Source: Puerhibacterium puerhi (lineage in GTDB: Bacteria > Actinomycetota > Actinomycetes > Actinomycetales > Cellulomonadaceae). Taken from it: a stretch of 36,677 nt of DNA. Under the pieces are notes generated by a model, which did no database searches, was not told the origin of the DNA, and worked only from the letters and a program-made list of their open reading frames with translations. Shown here piece by piece: positions 27,735 through 36,677 of the stretch. A program made the translations under genes and the position numbers. The stretch covers positions 1 to 36,677 of the forward strand of contig NZ_WUWN01000012.1 in NCBI RefSeq assembly GCF_009846865.1, read 5' to 3'. Position 1 is the stretch's first letter. Every line of letters begins with the position of its first letter.

Positions 27735-28817
27735 ATGAGCGACGGCGCCAGGGCGTGGGTGCTGCACGTCGACCTCGACCAGTTCATCGCGGCGGTCGAG
27801 GTCCTGCGGCAGCCCGAGCTGGCGGGGCGCCCCGTCGTCGTGGGCGGCCGCGGCGACCCCACGGAGCGCGCGGTGGTCTCGACCGCCTCCTACGAGGCGC
27901 GCCAGTTCGGCGTGGGCTCCGGGATGCCGCTGCGCACCGCGGCGCGCAGGATCCCGGACGCCGTCTTCCTGCCCGTGGACGCCCCGGCCTACGAGGCGGC
28001 CTCCGCGCGGGTGATGGAGACCCTGCGCGGCCTCGGTGCGGTGGTCGAGGTGCTCGGCTGGGACGAGGCGTTCCTCGGCGCGGTGACGGACGACCCCGAG
28101 GCGCTCGCCCGGCGTGCGCAGCAGGCCGTGCTGGCGGCCACCGCGCTGCACTGCTCGGTGGGCATCGGGGACAACAAGGTGCGGGCGAAGATCGCGACCG
28201 GCTTCGGCAAGCCGCGGGGCGTCTTCCGGCTCACCGCGGACAACTGGTTCCCCGTCATGGGGCCGCGGCCGACGCGCGACCTGTGGGGCGTCGGCGCCCG
28301 CGTGGCCCGCCGGCTGTCAGCGCTCGGTGTCGAGACCGTCGACCGGCTCGCCGCGGCCCCTGTCGAGGAGCTGGTGGCCGAGTTCGGGCCGCGGATGGGC
28401 CGCTGGTACGCCGAGCTGGGGCGTGGCCTCGGCCCCACGGAGGTCGACGACAGCCCGTGGGTGGCCCGCGGGCACAGCCGCGAGACCACCTACCAGCGCA
28501 ACCTCACGACGCCGGGCGAGGTGGAGGCGGCCGTGCGGGAGCTCGCCGCCCAGGTCTGGCAGGACACCGCGCGCGAGGGGCGCGCGGTGTTCCGGGTGAC
28601 GCTCAAGGTTCGCTACGCGCCGTTCGTCACCAAGGTCGTGGGCCGCAAGCTGCCCGCGCCCACGACGGCGCGCGACGACGTGGTGGCCGCCGCCGTCGCG
28701 CTGGCCGAGCGCCTCGAGCCGGGGCGCGAGGTGCGGCTGCTCGGCGTGCGGGCCGAGATGGTCATGCCGGACGACGGCGACCCGGTGGAGCGCACCCCGG
28801 TGCGCGGGCGGCTGTAG
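27735..28817 (+). CDS. Y-family DNA polymerase IV, DinB2/DinP type
   Basis: 360 aa translesion polymerase. Catalytic acidic residues: D13 and D15 in HVDLDQF, then D110-E111 in GWDEAFLGA. Finger segment STASYEARQFGVGSGMPLRT, thumb VGIGDNKVRAKIATGFGKP, and little-finger domain (about 235-345). The form HVDLDQF/GWDEAFLG is that of mycobacterial DinB2 (Rv3056 type), not of the beta-clamp-linked DinB1. The residue at the steric-gate position, an aromatic in most Y-family enzymes (F13 in E. coli DinB), is Ile18. The C-terminus (PDDGDPVERTPVRGRL) shows no QLxLF-like clamp-binding motif. ATG 27735 follows CACACT by 6 nt. Transcribed after the oxidoreductase with a 47 bp gap. Confidence 0.88.
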   Translation: MSDGARAWVLHVDLDQFIAAVEVLRQPELAGRPVVVGGRGDPTERAVVSTASYEARQFGVGSGMPLRTAARRIPDAVFLPVDAPAYEAASARVMETLRGLGAVVEVLGWDEAFLGAVTDDPEALARRAQQAVLAATALHCSVGIGDNKVRAKIATGFGKPRGVFRLTADNWFPVMGPRPTRDLWGVGARVARRLSALGVETVDRLAAAPVEELVAEFGPRMGRWYAELGRGLGPTEVDDSPWVARGHSRETTYQRNLTTPGEVEAAVRELAAQVWQDTAREGRAVFRVTLKVRYAPFVTKVVGRKLPAPTTARDDVVAAAVALAERLEPGREVRLLGVRAEMVMPDDGDPVERTPVRGRL

Positions 28818-28852
28818 CGCCGTCGTCCCGCCGCGGCGTCCCGGGCCGTGGC

Positions 28853-30328
28853 TCAGGCGGCGGCCGGCTCGCGCGCCTCCGCCGCGATCCGGTCGCGGCG
28901 CCGCTCGGCGGCGGCGCGCCGGTCGGCCGGCATGAGCGCGGCGAACAGCAGCAGCCCCGCGGCACACGCGGCCAGCAGGCCGAACACCAGGTGCAGCGCG
29001 GACATCAGGCCCGGGCCCGACGGCGTGCCGTCGGCGCCGAGCCGGGTGTGCGCGTTGACGATCGCGCCGCAGACGGCCACGCCGACGGCCGAGCCGATCG
29101 AGCGGGCGAACATGTTGGTGCCCGTCACCGCGCCGCGCTCGTGCCCGGCGGCGGACGTCTGCGCCGCGATGAGCGTCGGCACGGCGGTCAGGCCCATGCC
29201 GGCGCCGATGACGAAGCAGAACGCGGCGACGAGCCAGATCGAGGAGCCCGACTGCCACAGCAGGGTCAGCGCCGAGCCGACGAGCACGAGGCTCGAGCCG
29301 ATCACCGCGGTGAGGCGGAAGCCGATGCGCAGGTACAGGCGCCCGGAGTTCGACGCGGACAGCGGCCAGCCGAGCGTCAGGGCGGCGAGCGCGAACCCGG
29401 CCACGAGCGGCCCGACGCCGATCTCCTCCTGGGCGTAGATCGGCACGTACGTCGACAGGCCGAGCACGATGACGCCGATGAGCAGCGACGCCGCGGTCGA
29501 GGCGCCCGCCACCCGGCGGCGCAGCAGGGACAGGTCGATGATCGGGTGGGCGGTGCGCCGACCGTGCACAACGAACGCGGCCAGCAGCAGCACGGCGACC
29601 GCGAGGATCGTCACCGACGGCGCGGACCCCCACGCCCACGTGGTGCCGCCCTCCAGCAGGCCCAGGAGCAGCAGCGTGCTGCCGGTCGTCAGCAGCGCGG
29701 CGCCGACGTAGTCGATCGGCTCGCGGGTGGGCTCGTGCTGGGACTCGTGGTAGCGGCGGGCCAGCATCACGGCGGCCAGCACGGCCAGCGGCAGGTTGAC
29801 CCAGAAGATCCAGCGCCAGCTCACGAACTGGCTGAAGACGCCGCCGAGGGTGGGGCCTACCACCGAGGAGATGCCCCACACGGACGCCAGGTACCCCTGC
29901 GTCTTCGCGCGCTCCTCGAGCGTGTAGATGTCGCTCGTGATGGTCATCGACACGGGCATGACGGCGCCCGCGCCGAGGCCCTGCAGCACGCGCCCGACGA
30001 TGAGCACCTCCATCGTCGGTGCCGCACCGGCCACCGCCGAGCCCACGAAGAACAGCCCGATGCCGACCAGCATCAGCCGCTTGCGGCCCAGGATGTCGGC
30101 CAGGCGCCCGTACAGCGGCGTGCTGACCGCCTGCGCCAGCAGGTAGGTGGAGAACAGCCACGGGAGCTGCTCGAAGCTGCCGAGCTCGCGGGCGATGGTC
30201 GACGACGCCGTGGCGATGATCGTCGAGTCCAGGGCGACCAGCGCGGTCGAGAGCATCAGCGACAGCAGGATCGGGCCGCGCTCGGACCGCAGGCCGACAC
30301 CGGAGGAGGATCGCGTGGGGGAGGGCAC
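28853..30328 (-). CDS. DHA2-type MFS drug efflux transporter
   Basis: 491 aa major facilitator of the 14-helix DHA2 (QacA/EmrB) family, exporting drugs or other toxic compounds by proton antiport. Motif D1-like LDSTIIATASSTIARELG, motif A GRLADILGRKRLMLVG, motif B LIVGRVLQGLGAGAVMPVS and motif C SVWGISSVVGPTLGGVFS are intact. Fourteen hydrophobic segments are visible; the C-terminal tail is Arg/Ala-rich. The start is uncertain: GTG 30328 (VPSPTRSSS) is chosen as the closest to the first helix, GTG 30382 would add 18 residues, and neither has a Shine-Dalgarno. It lies downstream of the tRNA-Asn terminator on the same strand. It has no adjacent regulator. Confidence 0.87.
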   Translation of the reverse strand: MPSPTRSSSGVGLRSERGPILLSLMLSTALVALDSTIIATASSTIARELGSFEQLPWLFSTYLLAQAVSTPLYGRLADILGRKRLMLVGIGLFFVGSAVAGAAPTMEVLIVGRVLQGLGAGAVMPVSMTITSDIYTLEERAKTQGYLASVWGISSVVGPTLGGVFSQFVSWRWIFWVNLPLAVLAAVMLARRYHESQHEPTREPIDYVGAALLTTGSTLLLLGLLEGGTTWAWGSAPSVTILAVAVLLLAAFVVHGRRTAHPIIDLSLLRRRVAGASTAASLLIGVIVLGLSTYVPIYAQEEIGVGPLVAGFALAALTLGWPLSASNSGRLYLRIGFRLTAVIGSSLVLVGSALTLLWQSGSSIWLVAAFCFVIGAGMGLTAVPTLIAAQTSAAGHERGAVTGTNMFARSIGSAVGVAVCGAIVNAHTRLGADGTPSGPGLMSALHLVFGLLAACAAGLLLFAALMPADRRAAAERRRDRIAAEAREPAAA

Positions 30329-30419
30329 GAGAACAACAAGCCCCGAGCAACCGCTTCCTATTCCCCGGTCGAGGCGGTTCACCCGGTCGGGGGGCGCACG
30401 AACGGGGGGAGGAACGACG

Positions 30420-30447
30420 AAGGCCCGGATCCGAGGATCCGGGCCTT
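30420..30447 (-). terminator. tRNA-Asn terminator
   Basis: Perfect 13-bp arms (30420-30432 and 30435-30447) with a minimal loop, 7 bp beyond the tRNA 3' end on the minus strand, followed there by TTCGTCGTTCC. Confidence 0.85.
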
Positions 30448-30453
30448 CCGAGG

Positions 30454-30526
<73 letters not shown>

Positions 30527-30631
30527 TCGCGTGGCCCCTCGTCGAGGCCGGGTAGAACTCTACCAGGCCGGTGGGGGTGCTCCGGACGGCGCGCGCCTGT
30601 GCGCCCGCTCACCCGGTCGTGCGGCGGGCGG

Positions 30632-31144
30632 TCACAGCGGCAGGCCGGCCGCCGCGCGCACCCGGTCCTCCGCGGCGTCGACCAGCGGTGCGACGTCGGG
30701 GGCGTCGAGGTCCACGCCCCGACCGGCGATGGCCTGGGAGAACAGCGTCCCGTCGGCGGCGCGGCGCACCGCCACGCGAGCCGAGCGCCCGCCGGGCAGC
30801 GCCACCTCCTCGGCTAGCACCACGGACCACTGCACGCGCTCGCGCACGACCAGGGGCAGCGCCGAGCGGTCGGCGTCCGCCAGCGCCAGCCGAGTGTCGG
30901 GGGCGCCGTCCACCCACTCCACGGTGAGCGCCTGGCGCTGCTGGTCGTAGGCGGCCCGGGCGACGTCCGCCCACGGTCGGCGCGTCGGCACGGCCCCGAC
31001 GGCGTCGACGACTGCGATCTCCGCCGTCGTCGCCACCGCCCAGCCGCCCGGCGTCAGGGCGCTCGCGGCGAGCGGGCGCTCGCCGCGCGGCAGGGCGAGG
31101 GACGCGCGGACGGCGTCGGGGATCCTGCCGCGGCGCAACACCAT
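30632..31144 (-). CDS. conserved actinobacterial protein of unknown function
   Basis: 170 aa soluble protein; I do not recognise a named domain. It starts MVLRRGRIPDAVRASLALPR, has a central strand-rich region (GGWAVATTAEIAVVDAVGAV, PTRRPWADVARAAYDQQRQA) and a mixed C-terminus. The pattern GERPLAAS...VATTAEIAVV...PWADVARAAYD resembles a group of short actinobacterial proteins with PH-like or beta-rich character, but that is only an impression. No signal peptide or membrane helix. ATG 31144 is supported by TAGCGT at 31152-31157, 7 nt upstream. It is divergent from a small unknown gene. Confidence 0.75.
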   Translation of the reverse strand: MVLRRGRIPDAVRASLALPRGERPLAASALTPGGWAVATTAEIAVVDAVGAVPTRRPWADVARAAYDQQRQALTVEWVDGAPDTRLALADADRSALPLVVRERVQWSVVLAEEVALPGGRSARVAVRRAADGTLFSQAIAGRGVDLDAPDVAPLVDAAEDRVRAAAGLPL

Positions 31145-31151
31145 GGCGCCC

Positions 31152-31157
31152 ACGCTA
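31152..31157 (-). promoter_or_regulatory. -10 of leaderless unknown gene
   Basis: TAGCGT on the minus strand ends 7 nt before ATG 31144. Confidence 0.5.
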
Positions 31158-31297
31158 GCGGCGACGTCGCCCGCCATCGTGGCGGCATGACGACGGTGGC
31201 GGCGACGTCGTGGCAGGACCGGCAGGCCGCGCGCCGCCCCCAGGTCGCGGGGAGCGTTCGACGCGCGAGGCGGGCGCCGACCGTCCAGGATCTCGGG

Positions 31298-31555
31298 ATG
31301 GTCGTGACGCGGTTCGAGATTCTCGTGCTGGTGGATCTTGACGGCGCCGGGCCGGCATGGCACCCGGCGGGCGAGGTCGACGCCGGCGACGTCTGGTCGC
31401 TGGAGCTGCCGGGCGGCGCGCGCCGGATCGTCGTGCGCGCGGCGTCCGAGCCCCAGCAGTCCGCCCAGGTGCTCCCGTGGCCGCGCCAGGTGACGGTCGG
31501 CTCGGAGCCCCCGGCGGCGGGTGCCGTGGCCGCGACGGCGCCGGACGGCGCGTGA
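31298..31555 (+). CDS. small hypothetical protein
   Basis: 85 aa, MVVTRFEILVLVDLDGAGPA onward, no recognised domain. Strand-rich first two thirds (WHPAGEVDAGDVWSLELPGG, RRIVVRAA), Pro/Ala-rich tail. ATG 31298 is preceded by AGGA at 7 nt; the frame is open from 31187, but the longer N-terminus is Arg-rich with no supporting ribosome site. The stop lies 26 bp before the CAU tRNA. Coding status is moderate: third-position GC is high and no competing gene occupies the opposite strand here. Confidence 0.5.
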   Translation: MVVTRFEILVLVDLDGAGPAWHPAGEVDAGDVWSLELPGGARRIVVRAASEPQQSAQVLPWPRQVTVGSEPPAAGAVAATAPDGA

Positions 31556-31566
31556 CGGCGCTCGGG

Positions 31567-31572
31567 TAGGCT
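31567..31572 (+). promoter_or_regulatory. -10 of the CAU tRNA gene
   Basis: TAGGCT lies 9 nt before the first base of the mature tRNA. Confidence 0.55.
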
Positions 31573-31581
31573 CACGGCCGC

Positions 31582-31658
31582 GCCCCGTTAGCTCAGCTGG
31601 TCAGAGCAGGAGACTCATAATCTCTCGGTCGCGGGTTCAAGTCCTGCACGGGGCACCA
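31582..31658 (+). tRNA. tRNA with CAT anticodon (tRNA-Met or tRNA-Ile2)
   Basis: 74 nt cloverleaf plus encoded CCA (31656-31658). Acceptor GCCCCGT/ACGGGGC, discriminator A, D arm AGCTCAGCTGGTCAGAGC, anticodon loop CTCATAA, T arm with GGTTCAAGTCC. It is not an initiator (perfect first acceptor pair). C4-G69 and C5-G68, which favour lysidine modification in E. coli tRNA-Ile2, are both present, and the variable/T-arm region GGTCGCGGGTTCAAGTCC is close to E. coli tRNA-Ile2. So Ile(CAU) is a real possibility. Its 3' half is repeated at 32117-32163. Confidence 0.95.
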
Positions 31659-31660
31659 TG
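31614..31660 (+). repeat. attachment-site-like direct repeat, tRNA copy
   Basis: 47 bp from the anticodon loop through CCA plus TG. It matches 32117-32163 at 40 of 47 positions, with the last 20 bases identical. The intact copy belongs to the functional tRNA. Confidence 0.85.
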
Positions 31661-31671
31661 CTGGCAGTTGC

Positions 31672-32076
31672 TCAGAGAACCCGGTCGTACCGCAGGTAGA
31701 CGTAGGCGTCATCCCTCCTGAGAACCACCCCGGTGCAGACGCGACGTCGATCCAGGAGACTCCGGGCATGGCAGGCTTCCCGAGGCTCGCCGGCAGTGCT
31801 CACCGGGAGCCCTAGAGCGTCGCCGACCTCGGCTACGAGTTCATCTCCCGACCGGCTATCCGGTCCGCTCAACGGCAGTTGGCGCCAACAACCACCCGAC
31901 CCACACATCATCTCGTCCGTGGCGATCGTGATGCCGGCAGGCAAGGACGGAAGGTCGGATACGGGAGGGATCGCCATGTCATCGATCTCCAGCCAGAGCA
32001 CCGGGGCAACGAGGATGACCGCCGTCGCGAGCCCTGCCGACAGGACCGCTATCGCAGCGGTGGTTCTCCGGCGCAC
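31672..32076 (-). CDS. small membrane-anchored or exported protein with four cysteines
   Basis: 134 aa of unknown function. Basic start MRRRTTAAIA then one hydrophobic segment (about 7-29), giving a signal anchor or uncleaved signal peptide. The remaining part should lie outside and holds Cys58 and Cys63 (MMCGSGGCW) and Cys102 and Cys114 (EACHARSLLDRRRVCTG), placed for two disulfides. It ends RRDDAYVYLRYDRVL. GTG 32076 is supported by TACGAT at 32083-32088, 6 nt upstream; longer readings in this frame run back through the repeat. The only gene of the tRNA-flanked insertion. Codon use is less GC-extreme than the neighbours, consistent with transfer. Confidence 0.65.
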   Translation of the reverse strand: MRRRTTAAIAVLSAGLATAVILVAPVLWLEIDDMAIPPVSDLPSLPAGITIATDEMMCGSGGCWRQLPLSGPDSRSGDELVAEVGDALGLPVSTAGEPREACHARSLLDRRRVCTGVVLRRDDAYVYLRYDRVL

Positions 32077-32082
32077 TCGGGC

Positions 32083-32088
32083 ATCGTA
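32083..32088 (-). promoter_or_regulatory. -10 of leaderless island gene
   Basis: TACGAT on the minus strand ends 6 nt before GTG 32076. Confidence 0.55.
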
Positions 32089-32116
32089 CGGGTGGCGATC
32101 GTGAACGACGCACCTT

Positions 32117-32163
32117 CCCACAGTTTCTCGGTCGCGCGTCCAGGTCCTGCACGGGGCACCATG
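32117..32163 (+). repeat. attachment-site-like direct repeat, decayed copy
   Basis: Second copy of the CAU tRNA 3' half, 503 bp downstream. Six of its seven differences are transitions; the acceptor 3' strand, discriminator and CCA are exact. The 5' half of a tRNA is missing, so it cannot be a functional gene. Confidence 0.85.
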
Positions 32164-32461
32164 GCGACGACGGTGCCGCCGGCGATCGCGCGGCACGGGG
32201 CCATGGCACAGCGGGCGGCCGCGGGCGTAGCGTTGCGCTATCGAGCTCGTGCGTCCGGACGGCGTCGTCGGAGGACGAGCGGGCACGTGCTCGTCCGGAC
32301 GCAGGGGCCCGATCGTCGCCGACCCGGCCGCTGCGCCCACTCCCCAGCGTGCCGCCGGGTGCTGGTCGAGGCGGACTGTCCGACGCGGACCGTTCGACGA
32401 CTGCGGCAAGCGGGTTGGCACCAGGCGCGGCCAGGCCCCCGGTCGCTCGAACGGACGGACC
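32164..32461. other. 298-bp non-coding stretch before the GAF-ANTAR gene
   Basis: I see no convincing gene or hairpin here. Open frames continue through it on both strands but are Arg/Gly/Pro-rich and lack start signals. It should contain the GAF-ANTAR promoter, which I could not place. Confidence 0.4.
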
Positions 32462-33133
32462 ATGGCTCTTCGCGAGTCCCTGCAGGACTACACGGACCAG
32501 GCGGCCCACGCGCTGGGGCACGGCATCGACGCGTCCGTGACGGTACGCGAGCACGGGATCTTCCTGTGGGCCGCCAGCAGCGCACCGGCGGCAGCGCGAT
32601 GCGACCGCACGGAGTTCGCCGCCGACGACGGGCCGTGCGTGGCGGCGATGACTCAACGGGGCATCCAGGTCGTGCCCGCGGTGGACCAGGAGTTCCGGTG
32701 GGAGGAGTGGCGCAAGCAGGCGATGCGCGAGGGGTACGTGACCGCCATGGCCGTGCCGGCCGACGTCGGCCCCGCGTCGCACGTCTCGCTCAACCTCTAC
32801 TCCCGCACGCCGCAGGACTGGTCGGGCGACCTCGCCGAGATCGCCGCGACCTGCGCCCGCTACATCGCCGTGGGCGTCCAGCTGCAGCTGCAGTTCTCCA
32901 ACCTCGAGGACGCGGTCGCGGGTGTGTATCGCGACATGCCGGACTCCGTCGCCGTGGAGCGCGCCGTCGGGGCGATCATGGCGAGCAACCACTGCTCGGA
33001 GCCGCAGGCCCGTCAGCGGCTGCGCGAGGCCTCCGAGCACCATCGGGTGAGCGAGCGTCGCATCGCCGAGCAGATCCTGCGCTCGCTGGCGACCGACGGT
33101 GACGGGGACATCCTGGAGGCACACCAGCCCTAG
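32462..33133 (+). CDS. GAF-ANTAR RNA-binding regulator
   Basis: 223 aa cytoplasmic one-component antiterminator. GAF sensor domain (about 10-140: [45 protein letters not shown]) followed by an ANTAR domain (about 147-207: [60 protein letters not shown]). ANTAR domains bind paired hexaloop RNA hairpins and prevent early termination. The ligand is unknown. ATG 32462 gives the usual length for this class, but no good ribosome site or -10 is visible, and the frame is open upstream to 32249. It lies directly after the tRNA-flanked insertion and 79 bp before peptide deformylase. Two-domain GAF-ANTAR proteins are common in Actinobacteria. Confidence 0.88.
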   Translation: MALRESLQDYTDQAAHALGHGIDASVTVREHGIFLWAASSAPAAARCDRTEFAADDGPCVAAMTQRGIQVVPAVDQEFRWEEWRKQAMREGYVTAMAVPADVGPASHVSLNLYSRTPQDWSGDLAEIAATCARYIAVGVQLQLQFSNLEDAVAGVYRDMPDSVAVERAVGAIMASNHCSEPQARQRLREASEHHRVSERRIAEQILRSLATDGDGDILEAHQP

Positions 33134-33199
33134 GGCATCGCTCCGTACGGTGCATCGGCGGCCCGGCTGCCCTGACCTGGCCCCGTGCCCGCACCGTGG

Positions 33200-33205
33200 G
33201 AGAAT
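33200..33205 (+). promoter_or_regulatory. possible -10 of leaderless def
   Basis: GAGAAT ends 7 nt before ATG 33213, the same hexamer and spacing as at znuA. Confidence 0.45.
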
Positions 33206-33212
33206 GCCGCCC

Positions 33213-33698
33213 ATGGCGATGCGAGAGATCCGCGTGATCCCTGACCCCGTGCTGCGCACCGTCTGCGACGAGATCACGACGATCGACGACGGCGTGCGCG
33301 GCCTCGTCGCGGACCTCCTGGAGACCGTGGACGCCGAAGGGCGTGCAGGGCTCGCGGCGAACCAGATCGGCGTGAACCTGCGGGCGTTCTCCTGGAACAT
33401 CGACGACGAGGTCGGCTACGTACTCAACCCCCGGATCGTGGAGCTCTCCGAGGAGCTGCAGGACGGCGACGAGGGCTGCCTGTCGGTGCCCGGCCTGTGG
33501 TACCCGACGTCGCGGGCGTGGTACGCCCGGGTCGAGGGGATCGATCTCGACGGCAATACGATCGAGGTTGAGGGCACCGGCCTCATGGCCCGCTGCCTGC
33601 AGCACGAGGTGGACCACCTCGACGGCCACCTGTACCTGGACCGCCTCGAGCGCAGCGTGCGCAAGAAGGCGATGCGGGAGTTGCGCGAGCGGCTCTGA
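33213..33698 (+). CDS. def: peptide deformylase
   Basis: 161 aa metalloenzyme that removes the formyl group from nascent proteins. The three family motifs are present: GLAANQIG (46-53, motif 1 with Ala in place of the middle Gly; Q51), EGCLSVP (motif 2, metal ligand C89) and QHEVDHLDG (motif 3, H131, E132, H135). N-terminus [18 protein letters not shown] is typical. Complete and probably active. ATG 33213 is chosen on the GAGAAT promoter spacing; ATG 33204 and ATG 33219 are close alternatives. It lies between GAF-ANTAR and DUF3145 genes and seems to be transcribed alone. Confidence 0.94.
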   Translation: MAMREIRVIPDPVLRTVCDEITTIDDGVRGLVADLLETVDAEGRAGLAANQIGVNLRAFSWNIDDEVGYVLNPRIVELSEELQDGDEGCLSVPGLWYPTSRAWYARVEGIDLDGNTIEVEGTGLMARCLQHEVDHLDGHLYLDRLERSVRKKAMRELRERL

Positions 33699-33734
33699 CG
33701 CGGCATCTGCGCAACGAAGTCCAGTTTTTCCCCT

Positions 33735-33763
33735 TTGTCATCTCGCGCGAGGGGCCGTACTCG
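33735..33763 (+). promoter_or_regulatory. possible promoter for the DUF3145 gene
   Basis: TTGTCA (33735-33740), 17-bp spacer, TACTCG (33758-33763), in the AT-rich patch of the 194 bp between def and the DUF3145 gene. The -10 is weak. I see no gene in this gap. Confidence 0.3.
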
Positions 33764-33892
33764 GGCAGGATGTCGCCTGGACAGACGGAGTGTGGAGCTG
33801 CACGGAGCGAGAGCACCGCAGGTGACGCGGCCGGCGTGGCCGACCTGATCGAGGACGTAGGGGAAGACGGACCTCGAACCAGGGAGGAAGAC

Positions 33893-34393
33893 ATGGCCGG
33901 TGCCATCACGCGCGGTGTGCTTTTCGTGCACTCCGCACCGCGTGCCCTGTGCCCCCACATCGAGTGGGCAGCAGGGAACGTCCTCGGAGCGCGCGTGTCG
34001 CTGGACTGGACACCCCAGCCGGCTGGCCGCGGGCTCTATCGTGCTGAGTACTCCTGGCAGGGCGTCCAGGGCTCGGGTGCGCGGCTCGCCTCGGCGCTGC
34101 GCGGGTGGGACCACCTGCGCTACGAGGTGACGGAGGACGCCAGCCACGGGGCCGACGGCGGGCGCTGGTCGCACACGCCGGATCTCGGCGTGTTCCATGC
34201 CACGACCGACGTGCACGGCAACGTCGTCGTGCCCGAGGACCGGGTGCGCGCCGCGCTGGAGCTCGCTCACGACCCGCAGGCGATGCGCGACGCGCTCGAC
34301 CTCGCGCTCGGCACCGCGTGGGACGAGGAGCTGGAGCCCTTCCGGTACGCCGGGGCCGGGGCTCCGGTGCGCTGGCTGCATCGGGTGGGCTGA
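33893..34393 (+). CDS. DUF3145 family protein
   Basis: 166 aa actinobacterial protein of unknown function. The start AGAITRGVLFVHSAPRALCP followed by HIEWAAGNVLG is the DUF3145 opening; further conserved parts are YRAEYSWQGVQGSGARLASA, LRGWDHLRYEVTEDAS and the C-terminal DPQAMRDALDLALGTAWDEE. No signal peptide or membrane segment. ATG 33893 has GGGAGGA 7 nt upstream, much better than the longer frame start at 33770. It converges on the surface-protein gene with a strong hairpin between. The family is widespread in Actinobacteria, and I know of no assigned biochemical role. Confidence 0.9.
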   Translation: MAGAITRGVLFVHSAPRALCPHIEWAAGNVLGARVSLDWTPQPAGRGLYRAEYSWQGVQGSGARLASALRGWDHLRYEVTEDASHGADGGRWSHTPDLGVFHATTDVHGNVVVPEDRVRAALELAHDPQAMRDALDLALGTAWDEELEPFRYAGAGAPVRWLHRVG

Positions 34394-34445
34394 CGGAGGT
34401 CGGCGTTCGGGCCCGACCGAGACGCGATGAGTACGCGACCAGCAC

Positions 34446-34488
34446 GCGCGAGGGGCTGTCGGCCGTGGTGGCCGACAGCCCCTCGCGC
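34446..34488. terminator. two-way terminator between DUF3145 and surface-protein genes
   Basis: Perfect 19-bp arms (34446-34464 and 34470-34488) around a 5-nt loop, 52 bp after one stop and 9 bp before the other. Confidence 0.85.
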
Positions 34489-34497
34489 TGTCTCCGT

Positions 34498-36677
<2,180 letters not shown>

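Larger units (their letters stand above)
31661..32163. mobile_element. 503-bp insertion bounded by tRNA 3'-end repeats
   Basis: The segment between and including the second repeat looks like a tRNA-targeted integration: intact tRNA at the left, decayed 3'-half at the right, and one small exported-protein gene with its own promoter inside. By eye the segment is less GC-rich than its neighbours. No integrase or excision gene is present, so it is a remnant or an element mobilised in trans. Confidence 0.55.

Noticed and set aside
31187-31297. Longer start for the 85-aa frame
   Set aside because: The Arg-rich extension lacks a ribosome site or a -10 near ATG 31187, while ATG 31298 has AGGA at 7 nt.
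32117-32163. Second CAU tRNA gene
   Set aside because: Only the 3' half is present and the anticodon and T arms carry changes; no D arm upstream.
32462-33133. GAF-ANTAR protein as the AmiR partner of the AmiC-like protein
   Set aside because: It has its own GAF sensor and lies about 15 kb away next to unrelated genes; kept only as a remote possibility.

Overview
The window is a very GC-rich, gene-dense piece of an actinobacterial chromosome. Gene content (glyS, dusB, dgt and dnaG near each other, DUF3145, GAF-ANTAR, a LAXTG wall-anchored protein), GTG starts, 4-base GTGA/ATGA overlaps and many apparently leaderless promoters fit Micrococcales, perhaps a Cellulomonas/Promicromonospora relative. 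The genus is an inference; no rRNA or marker was available to settle it.

Layout. (1) 1-5411, minus strand: metal homeostasis. Two FecCD permeases for ferric siderophores lie behind a DtxR/IdeR-type iron box that contains the start codon. Upstream is a four-gene zinc operon (znuA-znuC-znuB-zur), each junction a 4-base overlap, behind a perfect Zur palindrome plus a second degenerate one. (2) 5576-10251, plus: glyS with a strong terminator, then a 2-oxoadipate dioxygenase/decarboxylase (HglS/DUF1338) coupled to an ALDH7-type dehydrogenase, together a lower lysine-catabolic module. (3) 10282-12757, minus: polar amino acid ABC importer (ATPase, permease, lipoprotein). (4) 12811-17128: a MarR regulator divergent from an amide module: a signal-less AmiC-like sensor, an APC permease with a 13-copy ATTDD tail, and an acetamidase/formamidase. 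(5) 17210-25836: dusB, a secreted 5'-nucleotidase, a GH13 alpha-glucosidase, dgt and dnaG, with large intergenic hairpins. (6) 25844-30526: TetR regulator divergent from a quinone-reductase-like protein, a DinB2-type Y-family polymerase with Ile at the steric-gate position, a DHA2 efflux pump and tRNA-Asn. (7) 30632-34393: small conserved unknowns, a CAU-anticodon tRNA whose 3' half is repeated 503 bp downstream around a small exported-protein gene (mini-island), GAF-ANTAR, peptide deformylase and DUF3145. (8) 34498-36677: C-terminal part of a repeat-rich LAXTG surface protein that runs off the window.

The most unusual points are the tRNA-flanked 0.5 kb insertion, the DinB2-like polymerase with an aliphatic steric gate, the cytosolic AmiC-like protein heading an amide uptake/hydrolysis operon without an adjacent AmiR, and in-frame tandem repeats at the 3' ends of two genes that each overlap the next start codon. 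All calls come from reading the sequence; no database search was run.
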